Translations under genes and position numbers: made by a program
The notes under the pieces: generated by a model
What the model saw: the letters and a program-made list of their open reading frames with translations, nothing else
The model's database searches: none
What the model was told of the DNA's origin: nothing
Part shown: one piece after another, positions 30,598 through 42,298 of the stretch
How positions within the stretch are numbered: the first letter of the stretch is position 1
Layout of the letters: every line of letters begins with the position of its first letter
From: Anaeramoeba ignava
Taxonomy: Eukaryota > Metamonada > Anaeramoebidae
Direction of reading: 5' to 3'
Assembly: GCA_028826165.1 (NCBI GenBank)
Contig: JAPDFW010000122.1
Location: forward strand, 101,248-165,247
DNA: 64,000 nucleotides

Positions 30598-33500
30598 TCA
30601 TTTTTCATTTTCTTCTTGATGAAAAATATTTCTAAATTCAATTTGAAGATCTTCTAAATATTTTCTCAAATTTTGTTCATTAAGTGAAGAATTTTTGAGA
30701 GAAAGAAGTAAATCAGAAAGTTGGAAAATTTTTCTATTAAAAGTAGGAAGAAGAAAAGAAGAATTAGAATTAAATGATTTAAGAAGAGAATTTTTTTGAG
30801 ATTGAATTAGAAGAGAATAAATGGAATGAGAATCATTTAAAACATCAGAAGGAAAACCAGCCAATTTTGCCATTTCAATTCCATAAAGATTTTGGGATTG
30901 AATTCCTTCACCAATGCTATAAAGAAAACGAATTCCATCATGACTTTGGTCGATCATAAAATGAAAATTCTTCACATTTGGATAAATTTCTTCCAATCGA
31001 GTTAAATGAGTAAAATGAGTTGCAAAAAGAACAAGAGATTTTTTCATCAATAATTCTTCGCAAATTGCAAATGCAATCCCAACTCCTTCTTTAACAGATG
31101 TTCCTCTTCCAAGTTCATCAATTAGAACTAGACTTTTTTCTGTTGAATTCTGACAAATATACAACGCTTCTCTCATTTCAACCATAAAAGAGCTTGCATT
31201 TGATTCAAGTTCATCATTTGTTCCCATTCGACTAAATAATCGATCAACACATCGAAATGACCCATAATTTCCAGGAATATAACTCCCAATGTGAGCTAAG
31301 ATTGTTATCAATCCCACTTGTTGAAGATAAGTTGAATTGTGACTTATCATCCCATTTGCAATATAACTTTCTTCTTTTGGGATGCTTAAATCATACACTT
31401 GCCTTTTTTTCCTTTTCTTTTCTTTCTTTTTTCCCACTTTTTCAAGGAAAAATTCTTCCTCAATTTTCAATCCTTTTTTTTCTAAACAATCTTTCAAATA
31501 TCGAATTATTCTTCTTTTTTCTCCCTTCTCTCCAAAAATCAATTCATATCCTTTCCTTCTTTCATCCTTTCTTTTTTTCTTCAATTTTGTTTGAATTCCA
31601 ATATTTAAAAATATTAATTGTAATAATCTCAAGAAATCATGCAAATCAAATTCAATTGAATTTCCTTCATCTTCATCATTTTCTAAAACTGAAAGTAAAA
31701 ATATATCAAATATTCTTTTGGTGCTTCCAAAATACATTGTGGAACTGTTCCATAATATTTCTCTTCTTTTTCTTTTTCTTTTTCTAAAATCCAAATTGAT
31801 AATCCAATCATAAAATTAAGGATTTCCTTGTTCTTAAATTCATATACATTTCTTTCTATCCTTTCAAAAAGTTGTGATTCTTTGTGAATATTAAAAACTT
31901 TTTTCATCAAATTCCCAATTTTCCAATATTGTTTAAGAGAAGAAATGAATAAGCATCTTTTTCCTTCAGAAATTAATAACCTTGATGAATAAGCTAATAA
32001 TCCTAATAACTGAGCCAATTTAGGAGAAATTTTTGTTGGCATTTCTTCATTTCCAAAGTTTAAATTTGTCGAATTCCCAAAAATATTCATTCCTTTTTTT
32101 AAAACAACAAACTCTCCTTCAGAGATTTCCACAAATTTTTTCCAGACAAAATTATTCACTTCCAACTTTGAAGAATCTTGATGAGAATGATCCAGAACTA
32201 ATAATTTATGATCATAAGTTCCCTTGATTTGAAAACCTGATTCTGTAGTTATTGAGATGATTCGGTTATCTATTTTTGTGAAAAAATGAGATGGGTTTTC
32301 AATTCCATTTATGGAACAAACTTGAGAATTCAAATCAATTTTTGTGAAACAATCCTTTTTTTGCATTTTTGGAGGAATCAAATTTTGGATTGGAATCATT
32401 CCTTGAGAAGAAAAGATAATTGTGTTACCAAGAACACATTTTCCAGCCATATTTGGGCCAGTAATTATTTGTAAATTTGCAGAATTAGAGATGAAAGTAT
32501 CGTTAGGAATAAAGATTTGATTCTCTGATTGGAAAATTGATTCTTTAATTGGATGTCTTCCTTGGCGAATTGCAATAGGTCCATCTTCACAAAATTCTGG
32601 AGAACTCCATTCACCTTCTTGTTTTGAAACAAAATTAATCAAAGACAAAATCATATCCAATAAAGAAATGGATTCTGCAACGTTGTAAATACAATCCACA
32701 TGTTTTCTCAAAGAAAAAACAAGATTGTTTATTACTCCTTCTGTTAAAAGAAGAATTTCAGTTATCGATTCTTTGTTTCTCTCATTCAAAGCAATTAAAT
32801 TATCAGAAGTGCATAACCATCTTTTTCTATGCCTAATCGCCTTTACAAATACTTCTGGAAGATGACCAATTGCAAGAGGAATTGAAAGATAATATCCCCT
32901 TTTTCGAGTATACAAGAGTTTCAAATTTGGGATTTGGTATTCTTCTTTGTAAAGCTCAACTAATTTGTAAATATCTTCAATTGTTTCTGAATAAGTTTTT
33001 CTAGCAACATCAAGAAGTCCATTTATTCCTGATTTGATTGCAAAGCATATCTGGTTCTGTCTTTGGAGTTTATTTCTACTGTACACAGTTTCTTCAGCTA
33101 TCAATTCGTTGATTAAGATCAACATATTATCAATTGATGGATTAGATAAGGAAGATGAGATTTGTCTTGCAAGTTCAGATTCAAATTTTGTCAGCAAATC
33201 ATACAGTTTGGGAGCTGTTGTTAAGACTTGCTTAAAAAGAATTATTGCATTCAACTGATGCTCTGTTTGTTTTGGTGATGTTCCTTTTGGAATTTGGATT
33301 AGAACTGATAAAAATTGATGAAGATCTCCAAAAAATGGAAGAATTTTGCTCATTTCTATGTGAGAATCAGTTTCTTTTAATAATTCTGAAAAAAATTCCA
33401 GACGAGAAGTAATCATTGTAATATCATTAGGAGGTTGAACTAAATTTGCTCTTAATAATCTATATCCCCCAAGTGTTTTTGTTGAATCCAAAAGTTTTAA

Positions 33501-34292
33501 AAGTGAATTTGCTTTGTTTCCAGTTCTTGAATTTGATAAAATTTCAAGATTTTTAATAGTGGAAGAATCGATAAGCATACTAAGAAAGATTATAAAAGAA
33601 ATATCATAAAAAATATCAAAATTTTTCTTTCTTTTTTTTTTCTTTACCTTCCTTCCAAAGGTTTAAATTCAATTTTTAAGCTATTTGTTGCTATTGTTAT
33701 GTTTTGAGTAAATTCCACATACTTTAAAAGCGCTGAGCAAGCAGCGATACAAAGATATCTTGAAGCAACAACTTGTTCCACACTTTGATTTTCTTTCAAT
33801 TTATATTTTTTTATATAAAAAGATCCTTTTGATTCCGAAAAATATTTTCTAGCAACAGTTTCAATTTGAATAAAAGAAAATTGTGATTCAATCATTTTAT
33901 ATAGAGGAGTATCGATTGCTGTATTTGAAATTATAATTAAAGAAGGGTCTAAAAAAGTAATCATTGTTTGAAAATTTGGATAAGAATGAGAATCAGAAAA
34001 TTGATTTAAAATCACTTCTGGTTTTTTAGAATTCCAAGAAGCAATCCCAATCTAAAATTCAATCAATCAATCAAAAAAAAAGAGAAGAAGAAGAAAAAGA
34101 AATTTTATTATTTTTTTAAATTTTCTTTTGAAAAATTACTTCATGTGCTCTATTCTCTATTACAGATACTATTATTGGTCCTGTTAAAATTGTTGATTCT
34201 TTTGATTTTCCTTTTTTGATTTTGTTTTTTTCTTCTTGATTTATTATATTTTTATTCACTTTTTTTTGATTAGATTTTGGTTTTTTGATCAT
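30598..34292 (-). CDS. MSH4: Meiotic MutS homologue MSH4, interrupted by an intein
   Basis: MSH4 pairs with MSH5 to stabilise meiotic recombination intermediates; no mismatch-binding domain is expected. Exons on the minus strand are 34292-34140, 34051-33648 and 33579-30598. With the intein and one restored base the product would be about 1179 residues, and about 811 after splicing, near other MSH4 proteins. The N-terminal part (SVIEN, IGIASWNSKKP, YLCIAACSALLKYVEF) and the connector and lever (IDSSTIKNLEIL, GGYRLLRANLVQP) match MSH4. The ATPase has Walker A GPNMAGK|S, Walker B SLVLIDELGRGT and ATHF. An intein at 32438-31336 separates GK from STYLQQ. The frame is broken once, inside the intein, so the host gene is functional only if that break is an assembly error or is tolerated. 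The neighbour on the right is divergent with its own promoter. Confidence 0.93.
31336..32438 (-). mobile_element. Intein (Hint domain with degenerate LAGLIDADG region) in MSH4 Walker A
   Basis: The insert begins with Cys right after GPNMAGK: CVLGNTIIFSSQGMIPIQNL is a splicing block A. It ends in VYDLSIPKEESYIANGMISHN, blocks F and G, with Ser as the next extein residue. Block B has GTYDH (T-x-x-H). The length is 1103 nt, or 368 codons with one missing base. The centre resembles a homing endonuclease. LAQLLGLLAYSSRL matches the first LAGLIDADG motif but lacks its acidic residue. VPQCILEAPKEY followed by LLSVLENDEDEGNSIEF matches the region of the second motif. A one-base deficit in the A-run at 31697-31701 (T-run on the coding strand) shifts the frame between these. 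Several Lys/Glu-rich expansions are present. The protein-splicing residues look intact, except that the usual block F His is Glu. Endonuclease activity is probably lost. Confidence 0.92.
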
Positions 34293-34439
34293 TTTTTTTT
34301 TAAAAATTTTTCAAACAAAAAAAAAATGGAATTTGAAAGAAAAATTTATTTTTTTTCTTTTAAGATGTTTTTAGATCAAAAACAAAAACAAATGAAATTA
34401 AAATCAAAAACAAAAACAAAAACAAAAACAAAAACAAAA

Positions 34440-34480
34440 ACAAATTTTTCATTTTTCATTTTTCATTTTAAAAAAAATTA
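34440..34480 (+). promoter_or_regulatory. T-run/CA element upstream of the NT-C2 gene
   Basis: Four TTTTTCA units lie 15-50 bases before the ATG at 34492, immediately after a short CAAAAA repeat. The divergent MSH4 start is only 200 bases away, so the intergenic space is a compact two-way promoter. Confidence 0.5.
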
Positions 34481-34491
34481 TTATTATTTTA

Positions 34492-37400
34492 ATGCAAGAT
34501 ATAAAAATACAAAGAAAAAATCGACTTCAACTTCAATTTGGAATAGTTTGTATTGCACATCTTTCAAGTGAACTTGATTTTGTTTTTGTTACTTGGAAAA
34601 GAGGTGCAAGAAAAGGACAAACTAATTTTGCACATGTTTCAAATACTGGTTTTGTATCTTTTAATCAAGAATTTCAAATTCAAGCAACTTTATTTTATGA
34701 TCGAAAGAAACAAAAAATTTCTCCAAAAATATTACAATTTACTTTAAAAAAAGTAAAAAGAAAATTTATAATTAAATTTATATAAAAAATTATAATTAAA
34801 TTTATAATTAAATTTATAATTAAATTTATATAAAAATTTTATATAAAAATTTATAATTAAATTTATATAAAAATTTTATATAAAAAATTATAATTAAATT
34901 TTATATAAAAAATTATAATAAAATTTATAATTAAATTTATAATTAAATTTATAATTAAATTTATATAAAAATTTTAATAAAATTTATATAAAAATTTATA
35001 TAAAAATTTATAATTAAATTTATAATTGAAATTTATATAAAAATTTTAAGGGAAGATCAATTAATAAAAACGAAAGTCAAACAATCGGAAAATTATGGAT
35101 AGATGTTGGAAATATTTTTCCAAATGAAGAACCTCTTATCAAAGATTATTCATTATTTATTAAAAACGATGAACTTCATGGAGAAAAACCAATCATACTT
35201 TTATGCATGAGACTTGTTAAAATGACAAAATTTAAACTTCTTCCAAATCTTTTAGATTTGCCTGTAATCCAAGATAAAGTTCAAGCATTTACTTTAATTC
35301 ATGATAAATCTCAAGATATACTTGATGAACATTATTCACAAATATCTATTCCTTCAAATCCTTTAACTGAACCACTAAACGAAGAGAGTCTTATGGAACT
35401 TTCAGAAAATTCTGATATTGATACAATCATGTCATTTAAAGAAACAGATTTTATATTCAATCGATTTGTAGAAGAAATGAAAACTAATGGAAATTCCCCA
35501 AGACAAAATCATTTAAATAGTATATAATAATCACAATATTCTTTTTTATCATCTCCTTCTTTAAAAATTTTAAAATATCTAAATTTATTTGTTTATTCAT
35601 TAATTTACGGGAAAAGATAACTTTGATAATCGCCAAATGTTCTCACAATTTAAAGATCATATTTCTGTTTTAAATGATGATGACTTTGTTCAAGTCCAAA
35701 AAAAACCACAAATTGAACATCAAAATATCTTTGAACAAAAGCAAGAAAATCTAAATTTCGAAACAAGAAACCCAAGCCCATTTGAACAAGAAAAACCCAA
35801 ATATCCAGAAGCAAAATATTATACTCAACCAAATGAAATTTCATCGCTAAAAATAGTGGATATTATTGAAGAAGAAGAAGAAGAAAAAAAAAAAGAAGAA
35901 GATTATGATATTCCAGAAATACAAGAAAAATTGCACATTCTTTCAGAACAACAACAAATTTTGAATGGGTTGCAAAGCCAACTTCAAATATACAAAGTAA
36001 TCCGGCTTGAAAAATGGCTAATTGAAAATTCATTGTATTTTAACGAAGGTGATTTCGGAAGAAAATATCCAATTCCTTCAACAGTTATCATAAAATTTCT
36101 TGTTTATTTTGAAGGCTTCACAAAAAATCCATTGTTATCAAGAATAATTATTAATTCATTCAAGTATCTTACTTATGCTTATATCAAAGACAAAGAAAAC
36201 ACATTAAAATTTCTTTCAGTTATAACAACATTACGAGCCATTTTGGACCAAGAAATTTGGAACCAAAATCCGCAAAGTATTGCTCTTGAAAAATTTCGTT
36301 CAGATTTGAATTTAATTGCACAAGAAAATTTGAAAAATTATATCGAAAATTTAATACCATCCACTAAATTTATACTTAAACATGTTTTTTTTCCTGTTAC
36401 ATTACCAAAAGATTATCAAAAACCAAAAGCGCGAGTGACGCTTATTAAAGAAAGATTTTCAACAGTTCAACTTCAAGATCATTTAAATGAAACAATAAAT
36501 TTGGCAAAATTTTATTTAATGCCTGAGAAATTTATACAAATAATTTTATTTCAGTTGTGTTCGTTTATTAATATTTTCTTATTTAATCAATTATGTTCTA
36601 AAAAAAATCTTTGTAAAACTTCTTTTGCTATTCACATCAAGATAATTATTTCTCAACTTGAAGATTGGATCAAGAATATTAAATTTGGGAAATTTTCACA
36701 GTATTCATTATATCTAAAAAATTAAAAATATTTAATTTAATTTATATAAAAATATTTAATTTAATTTATATAAAAATATTTAATTTAATTTATATATAAA
36801 TATTTAATTTAATTTATATATAAATATTTAATTTAATTTATATATAAATATTTAATTTAATTTATATATAAATATTTAATTTAATTTATATATAAATATT
36901 TAATTTAATTTATATATAAATATTTAATTTAATATTTATATATAAATATTTAATTTAATTTATATATAAATATTTAATTTAATTTATATATAAATATTTA
37001 ATTTAATTTATATTTAATTTAATTTAATTTATATAAAAATATTTAAATTAATTTATATATAAATATTTAATTTAATTTATATATAAATATTTAATTTAAT
37101 TTATATATAAATATTTAATTTAATTTATATAAAAATATTTGATTTAATTTTATATATAAAATATTTAATTTAATTATATAAAAAAATATTTAATTTAATT
37201 TATATATAAATATTTAAATTTAATTTATATATAAATATTTGATTTAATTTATATATAAATATTTATTTTAATTTTATATATAAAATATTTAAATTTAATT
37301 TATATAAAAAATATTTAATTTAATTTATATATAAATATTTAATTTAATTTATATATAAAAATATTTAATTTAATTTATATATAAAAATATTTAATTTAAT

Positions 37401-39502
37401 TTATATATAAATATTTAATTTAATTTATATATAAAAATATTTAATTTAATTTATATATAAATATTTAATTTAATTTATATATAAATATTTAATTTAATTT
37501 ATATATAAATATTTAATTTAATTTATATAAAAATATTTAATTTAATTTATATAAAAATATTTAATTTAATTTATATATAAATATTTAATTTAATTTAATA
37601 TATATATAAATATTTAATTTAATTTATATATAAATATTTAATTTAATTTATATAAAAATATTTAATTTTAATTTATATATATAAATATTTAATTTAATTT
37701 ATATATAAATATTTAATTTAATTTATATATATAAATATTTAATTTAATTTATATATAAATATTTAATTTAATTTTATATATAAAATATTTTAATTTAATT
37801 TTTTATATAAAAATATTTAATTTAATTTATATAAAAATATTTAATTTAATTTTTATATATAAATATTTAATTTAATTTATATAAAATAAAATATTTAATT
37901 TAATTTATATATAAATATTTAAATTTAATTTATATATAAAATATTTAATTTAATTTATATATAAATATTTAATTTAATTTATATATAAAATATTTAATTT
38001 AATTTATATATAAATATTTAAATTTAATTTATATATAAATATTTAATTTAATTTATATATAAATATTTAATTTAATTTATATATAAATATTTAATTTAAT
38101 TTTATATTAAATTTATTTATATATAAATATTTAATTTAATATATATAAATATTTAATTTAATTTATATAAAAAAATTTAATTTTTATAAAAAATTTAATT
38201 TAATTTTTATAAAAAAATATTTAATTTAATTTATATATAAATATTTAATTTAATATATAAATATTTAATTTATATAAAAATATTTGATTTAATTTATATA
38301 AAATATTTGATTTAATTTATATATAAATATTTAATTTAATTTATATAAATATTTAATTTAAATATAAAATTTATATTAAATATTTAATTTAATATATATA
38401 TAAATATTTAATTTAATTTATATATAAATATTTAATTTAATTTATATATAAAATATTTAATTTAATTTATATATAAATATTTAATTTAATTTATATATAA
38501 ATATTTAATTTAATTTATATAAAAATATTTAATTTAATTTATATATAAATATTTAATTTAATTTATATAAAATTTAAATTTATTATTTATATATAAAATT
38601 TAATTTTTTTAATTTATATAAAAATATTTGATTTAATTTATATATAAATATTTAATTTAATTTATATATAAATATTTGATTTAATTTATATATAAATATT
38701 TGATTTAATTTATATAAATATTTAATTTAATTTATATAAAAATATTTAATTTATATATAAATATTTAATTTAATATATATAAAAATATTTAATTTAATTT
38801 ATATATAAATATTTAATTTAATTTATATATAAATATTTAATTTAATTTATATATAAATATTTAATTTAATATATATAAATATTTGATTTAATTTATATAT
38901 AAATATTTAATTTAATTTATATATAAATATTTGATTTAATTTATATATAAATATTTAATTTAATTTATATATAAATATTTAATTTAATTTATATAAAAAT
39001 ATTTGATTTTAGTTCTTCTTTTTTTAAAGAAATAAAACAAGGAGCTACTTGTTTAGTAATGAATAAAAAAATTTTATCTTCTGATGGATCTTTTGTTGAT
39101 GTTTGTCCAGATTTGAATATAAATCAAATATTTCAATTACTCTCAAATTTTACACCAGATTCGTAAAATATTAAATATTAAAAATATTATTATTTAAATT
39201 ATTTATTATATTAAATTGTTTAAATATTGATTTATATTAGAATGGATGATGAACAAATTCTTCATTCACAATTAGCAAGTTTAAGACTTCGTACAAGAAA
39301 TTTACTTCAAAAAACAGATCAAGTTCTTATTCAATATAAAGATTTTTCTTTTGAAAAATTTTCATTTTTAAATATTCCAATTGAAAAATGGGATAGAATT
39401 CATCTTCCTGAAGAAATTTGTAAAAGGAAAGGTTTAACATTTTTAATTGAAACAATTGATACTTTAAGAATTTATTCCAATTCTCAAAATCAACATATTT
39501 AA
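34492..39502 (+). CDS. NT-C2 plus dilute (DIL) domain protein
   Basis: Five exons, 34492-34752, 35051-35519, 35656-36700, about 39015-39162 and 39241-39502, give about 728 residues. Residues 1-155 are an N-terminal C2 domain of the EEIG1/EHBP1 type (FVFVTWKRGARKGQTNFAHV, FNQEFQIQATLF, then GKLWIDVGNIF). The middle is acidic and coiled. The last 400 residues resemble the dilute/globular tail of class V myosins (LCSFINIFLFNQLC, HIKIIISQLEDW, CPDLNINQIFQLLSNFTPDS). NT-C2 domains bind membranes or Rab partners and DIL domains bind cargo adaptors, so a role in vesicle or actin-linked transport is inferred. The exon 2/3 join, across an apparent stop at 35525-35527, and the exon 3/4 join are supported by phase and by continuity of the DIL domain. 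If the first join is wrong, two genes would be present. Confidence 0.7.
36701..39014. repeat. 2.3-kb intron of a 24-bp repeat
   Basis: The intron falls within the DIL domain. It is a tandem array of a 24-bp unit, AATATTTAATTTAATTTATA plus TATA, with 23- and 25-bp variants and occasional TTTGAT. The donor is GTATTC and the acceptor TTTTAG. Confidence 0.9.
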
Positions 39503-39825
39503 ATTGAATAAAAAATAATTTTAAAAAAAAATAAAAACCTTTCAAAATTTTATTTAAAGATAAAGTTTAAAATTATTTTTAAATTATTTTATTTGTTTTT
39601 TTTAAATTATTTTTGGAAAAGAAAGAAAGAAAAAAAAAAGAAGAAAAAAAAAAATTTAAAAAAAAATTTTTTCATTTTTTTCCATTTTTTTTATTTTTCT
39701 ATTTTAATCCATTTATATAAATTTCTTTTCAAAAACAAAACAAAACAAAAAAAAATTTTTTTTTCTTTTGAATTTTTTTTTTTTTAATTTGACGAACTTT
39801 TATATCTTTTTTTTTTTAATTAGAA
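39503..39825. other. Intergenic, poly-A/poly-T rich
   Basis: Poly-A runs of about 39625-39665 are followed by T-rich sequence containing TTTTTCATTTTT near 39670-39685 and again T-runs before the ATG at 39826. No gene is supported here. Confidence 0.6.
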
Positions 39826-42248
39826 ATGAAAAGATCAATTAAAAATGATTCAAAAAATCAAAAAAAAGAAAATAATAACACAAATAATAATGAAAAAAAT
39901 TTTAACAACAAAAACAATAAAAAAAAAGAAGAAAAAGAAGAAAAAGAAAATTCAAATCAATCAAATAAAGAAGAAGAGCAAAAAAAAATTAATTCAGATT
40001 TTAACTTATTTTCTCAACAAAATTCAAAATTATTTTCTCAAAATGAAAATGAAAATGAAAATGAAAATGAAAATCAAAATCAAAATCAAAATCAAAATTT
40101 AAATCAAAATCAAAATCAAAATCCAAATTTAAATCCAAATTTAAATCCAAATTTAAATCCAAATTTAAATCCAAATTTAAATCAAAATTTAAATCCAAAT
40201 CAAAATTTAAATCCAAATTTAAATCAAAATTTAAATCCAAATCAAAATTTAAATCCAAATTTAAATCCAAATTTAAATCCAAATTTAAATCCAAATCAAA
40301 ATCAAAATCAAAATCAAAATCAAAATCAAAATCAAAATCAAAATCAAAATCAAAATCAAAATCAAAATCAAAATCAAAATCAAAATCAAAATCAAAATCA
40401 AAATCAAAATATAAATCAAAATTTAAATCAAAATTTAAATCAAAATCAAAATCAAAATCAAAATCAAAATGAAAATGAAAATGAAAATCAAAATCAAAAT
40501 CCAAATCAAAATCAAAATCAAAATCAAAATCAAAATCAAAATCAAAATCAAAATCAAAATCAAAATCAAAATCAAAATATAAATCAAAATCAAAATCAAA
40601 ATTTAAATCAAAATCAAAATCAAAACCAAAATGAAAATGAAAATCAAAATCAAAATCAAAATCAAAATCAAAATCAAAATCAAAATCAAAATCAAAATCA
40701 AAATCAAAATCAAAATCAAAATCAAAATTTAAATCAAAATCAAAATCAAAATCAAAATAACTTTGGACAAAACTCACATTTATATCCACGATTTGTTCAA
40801 ATTAATCAAATTAATCAATTCCCAAATTTACAACAAAATCCACAATTATTTCCTCAATTTTTTCCAAATTTTATTCCCTTATCTGAATATTATAATTTTC
40901 AAAATGGAAATTTTCAACAACCACAAATTCACCCTTTTCCTCATAATTTGTATCAATTTCAAACGAATGATTCAAAAAATACTCAAAAAAATCAAACCCA
41001 AAAAATCCAAGAGCATGCCTTTAAGACTTTAAATAGTCATCAAAAGCTTAATCATACAAACCACGTTTCAAATCCTTCTATTTTAGGAAATAAAGAGTAA
41101 ATTTCATTTCAAATCAAAATTAAAATTAAAATAAAAATCAAAATCAAAATCAAAATTAAAATCAAAATCAAAATCAAAATCAAAATCAAAATCAAAATTT
41201 AAATCAAAATCAAAATCAAAATCAAAATCAAAATCAATTTCAATTTCAATTTCAAAATCAAAATTAAAATGAAAATCAAAATTAAAATCAAAATTAAAAT
41301 TAAAATTAAAATCAAAATCAAAATCAAAATCAAAATCAAAATCAAAATCAAAATCAAAATCAAAATCAAAATCAAAATTAAAATTAAAATCAAAATTTAA
41401 ATCAAAATTAAAATCAAAATCAAAATCAAAATCAAAATCAAAATCAAAATTAAAATTAAAATTAAAATTTTCTTTTTTTTCTTCAAGTCCAAATGAAAGC
41501 ATTTTTGGAGTTAAACAATTTCTACTTAACGTTCAAAAAAGATTTCAAAAAATGCCAAATCGATACAAAACATTTTTAAAGATCTTCAATGAATATGCAC
41601 AATCCAATAAAGAAGAAATTAGAATAAGTGTTGAAAATTTCCTTTCTGATCAATCGGATCTTCTAGATCAATTCAGAAAATTATTCAATCAAGATCCTAA
41701 CGGAATATTAGCAAATATATCACTTTGGAAAGCTTGTCAGTTTTTAGGAAATGTTAAAAAAAGATTCTCTAGTAATCCCAAAGTTTACTTTGATTTTGTC
41801 AAAATTCTTAAAGATCAACAAGAGAAAAAATTATCACATGAATTAGTTCGTACTCAAATTAATGAACTTTTTAAGAATTCTCCTGATCTTCTTGACTCTT
41901 TTGCTGATTTTACTCAAGATACTGGAATATTACAAGAAAAACAAATCAATTTCACAAATCAATTTCCAAATCAATTTCCAAATCAAATTTCAAATCAAAA
42001 TCAAAATCAAATTCCAAATCAATTTTTAAATCAATTTTTAAATCAAAATCAAATTCGAAATCAATATTTAAATCAAAATCAAATTCGAAATCAATATTTA
42101 AATCAAAATCAAATTCGAAATCAATATTTAAATCAAAATCAAATTCGAAATCAATATTTAAATCAAAATCAATATTTAAATCAAAATCAAATTCGAAATC
42201 AAATACGAAATCAAATACGAAATCGATTTAAAAATCGAATTCGAAATG

Positions 42249-42298
<50 letters not shown>

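Noticed and set aside
30598-31794. A separate MutS-like gene beginning inside the intein
   Set aside because: The N-terminal part is intein sequence in a shifted frame, and the ATPase segment continues directly from the upstream MSH4 extein.
34236-34571. Plus-strand 111-codon frame between MSH4 and the NT-C2 gene
   Set aside because: Overlaps the promoter region and the MSH4 first exon. It contains only Lys/Phe-rich low-complexity sequence.
40001-40789. Minus-strand 262-codon DFDF frame
   Set aside because: Shadow of the CAAAAT-encoded Asn/Gln tract in SIN3 exon 1.
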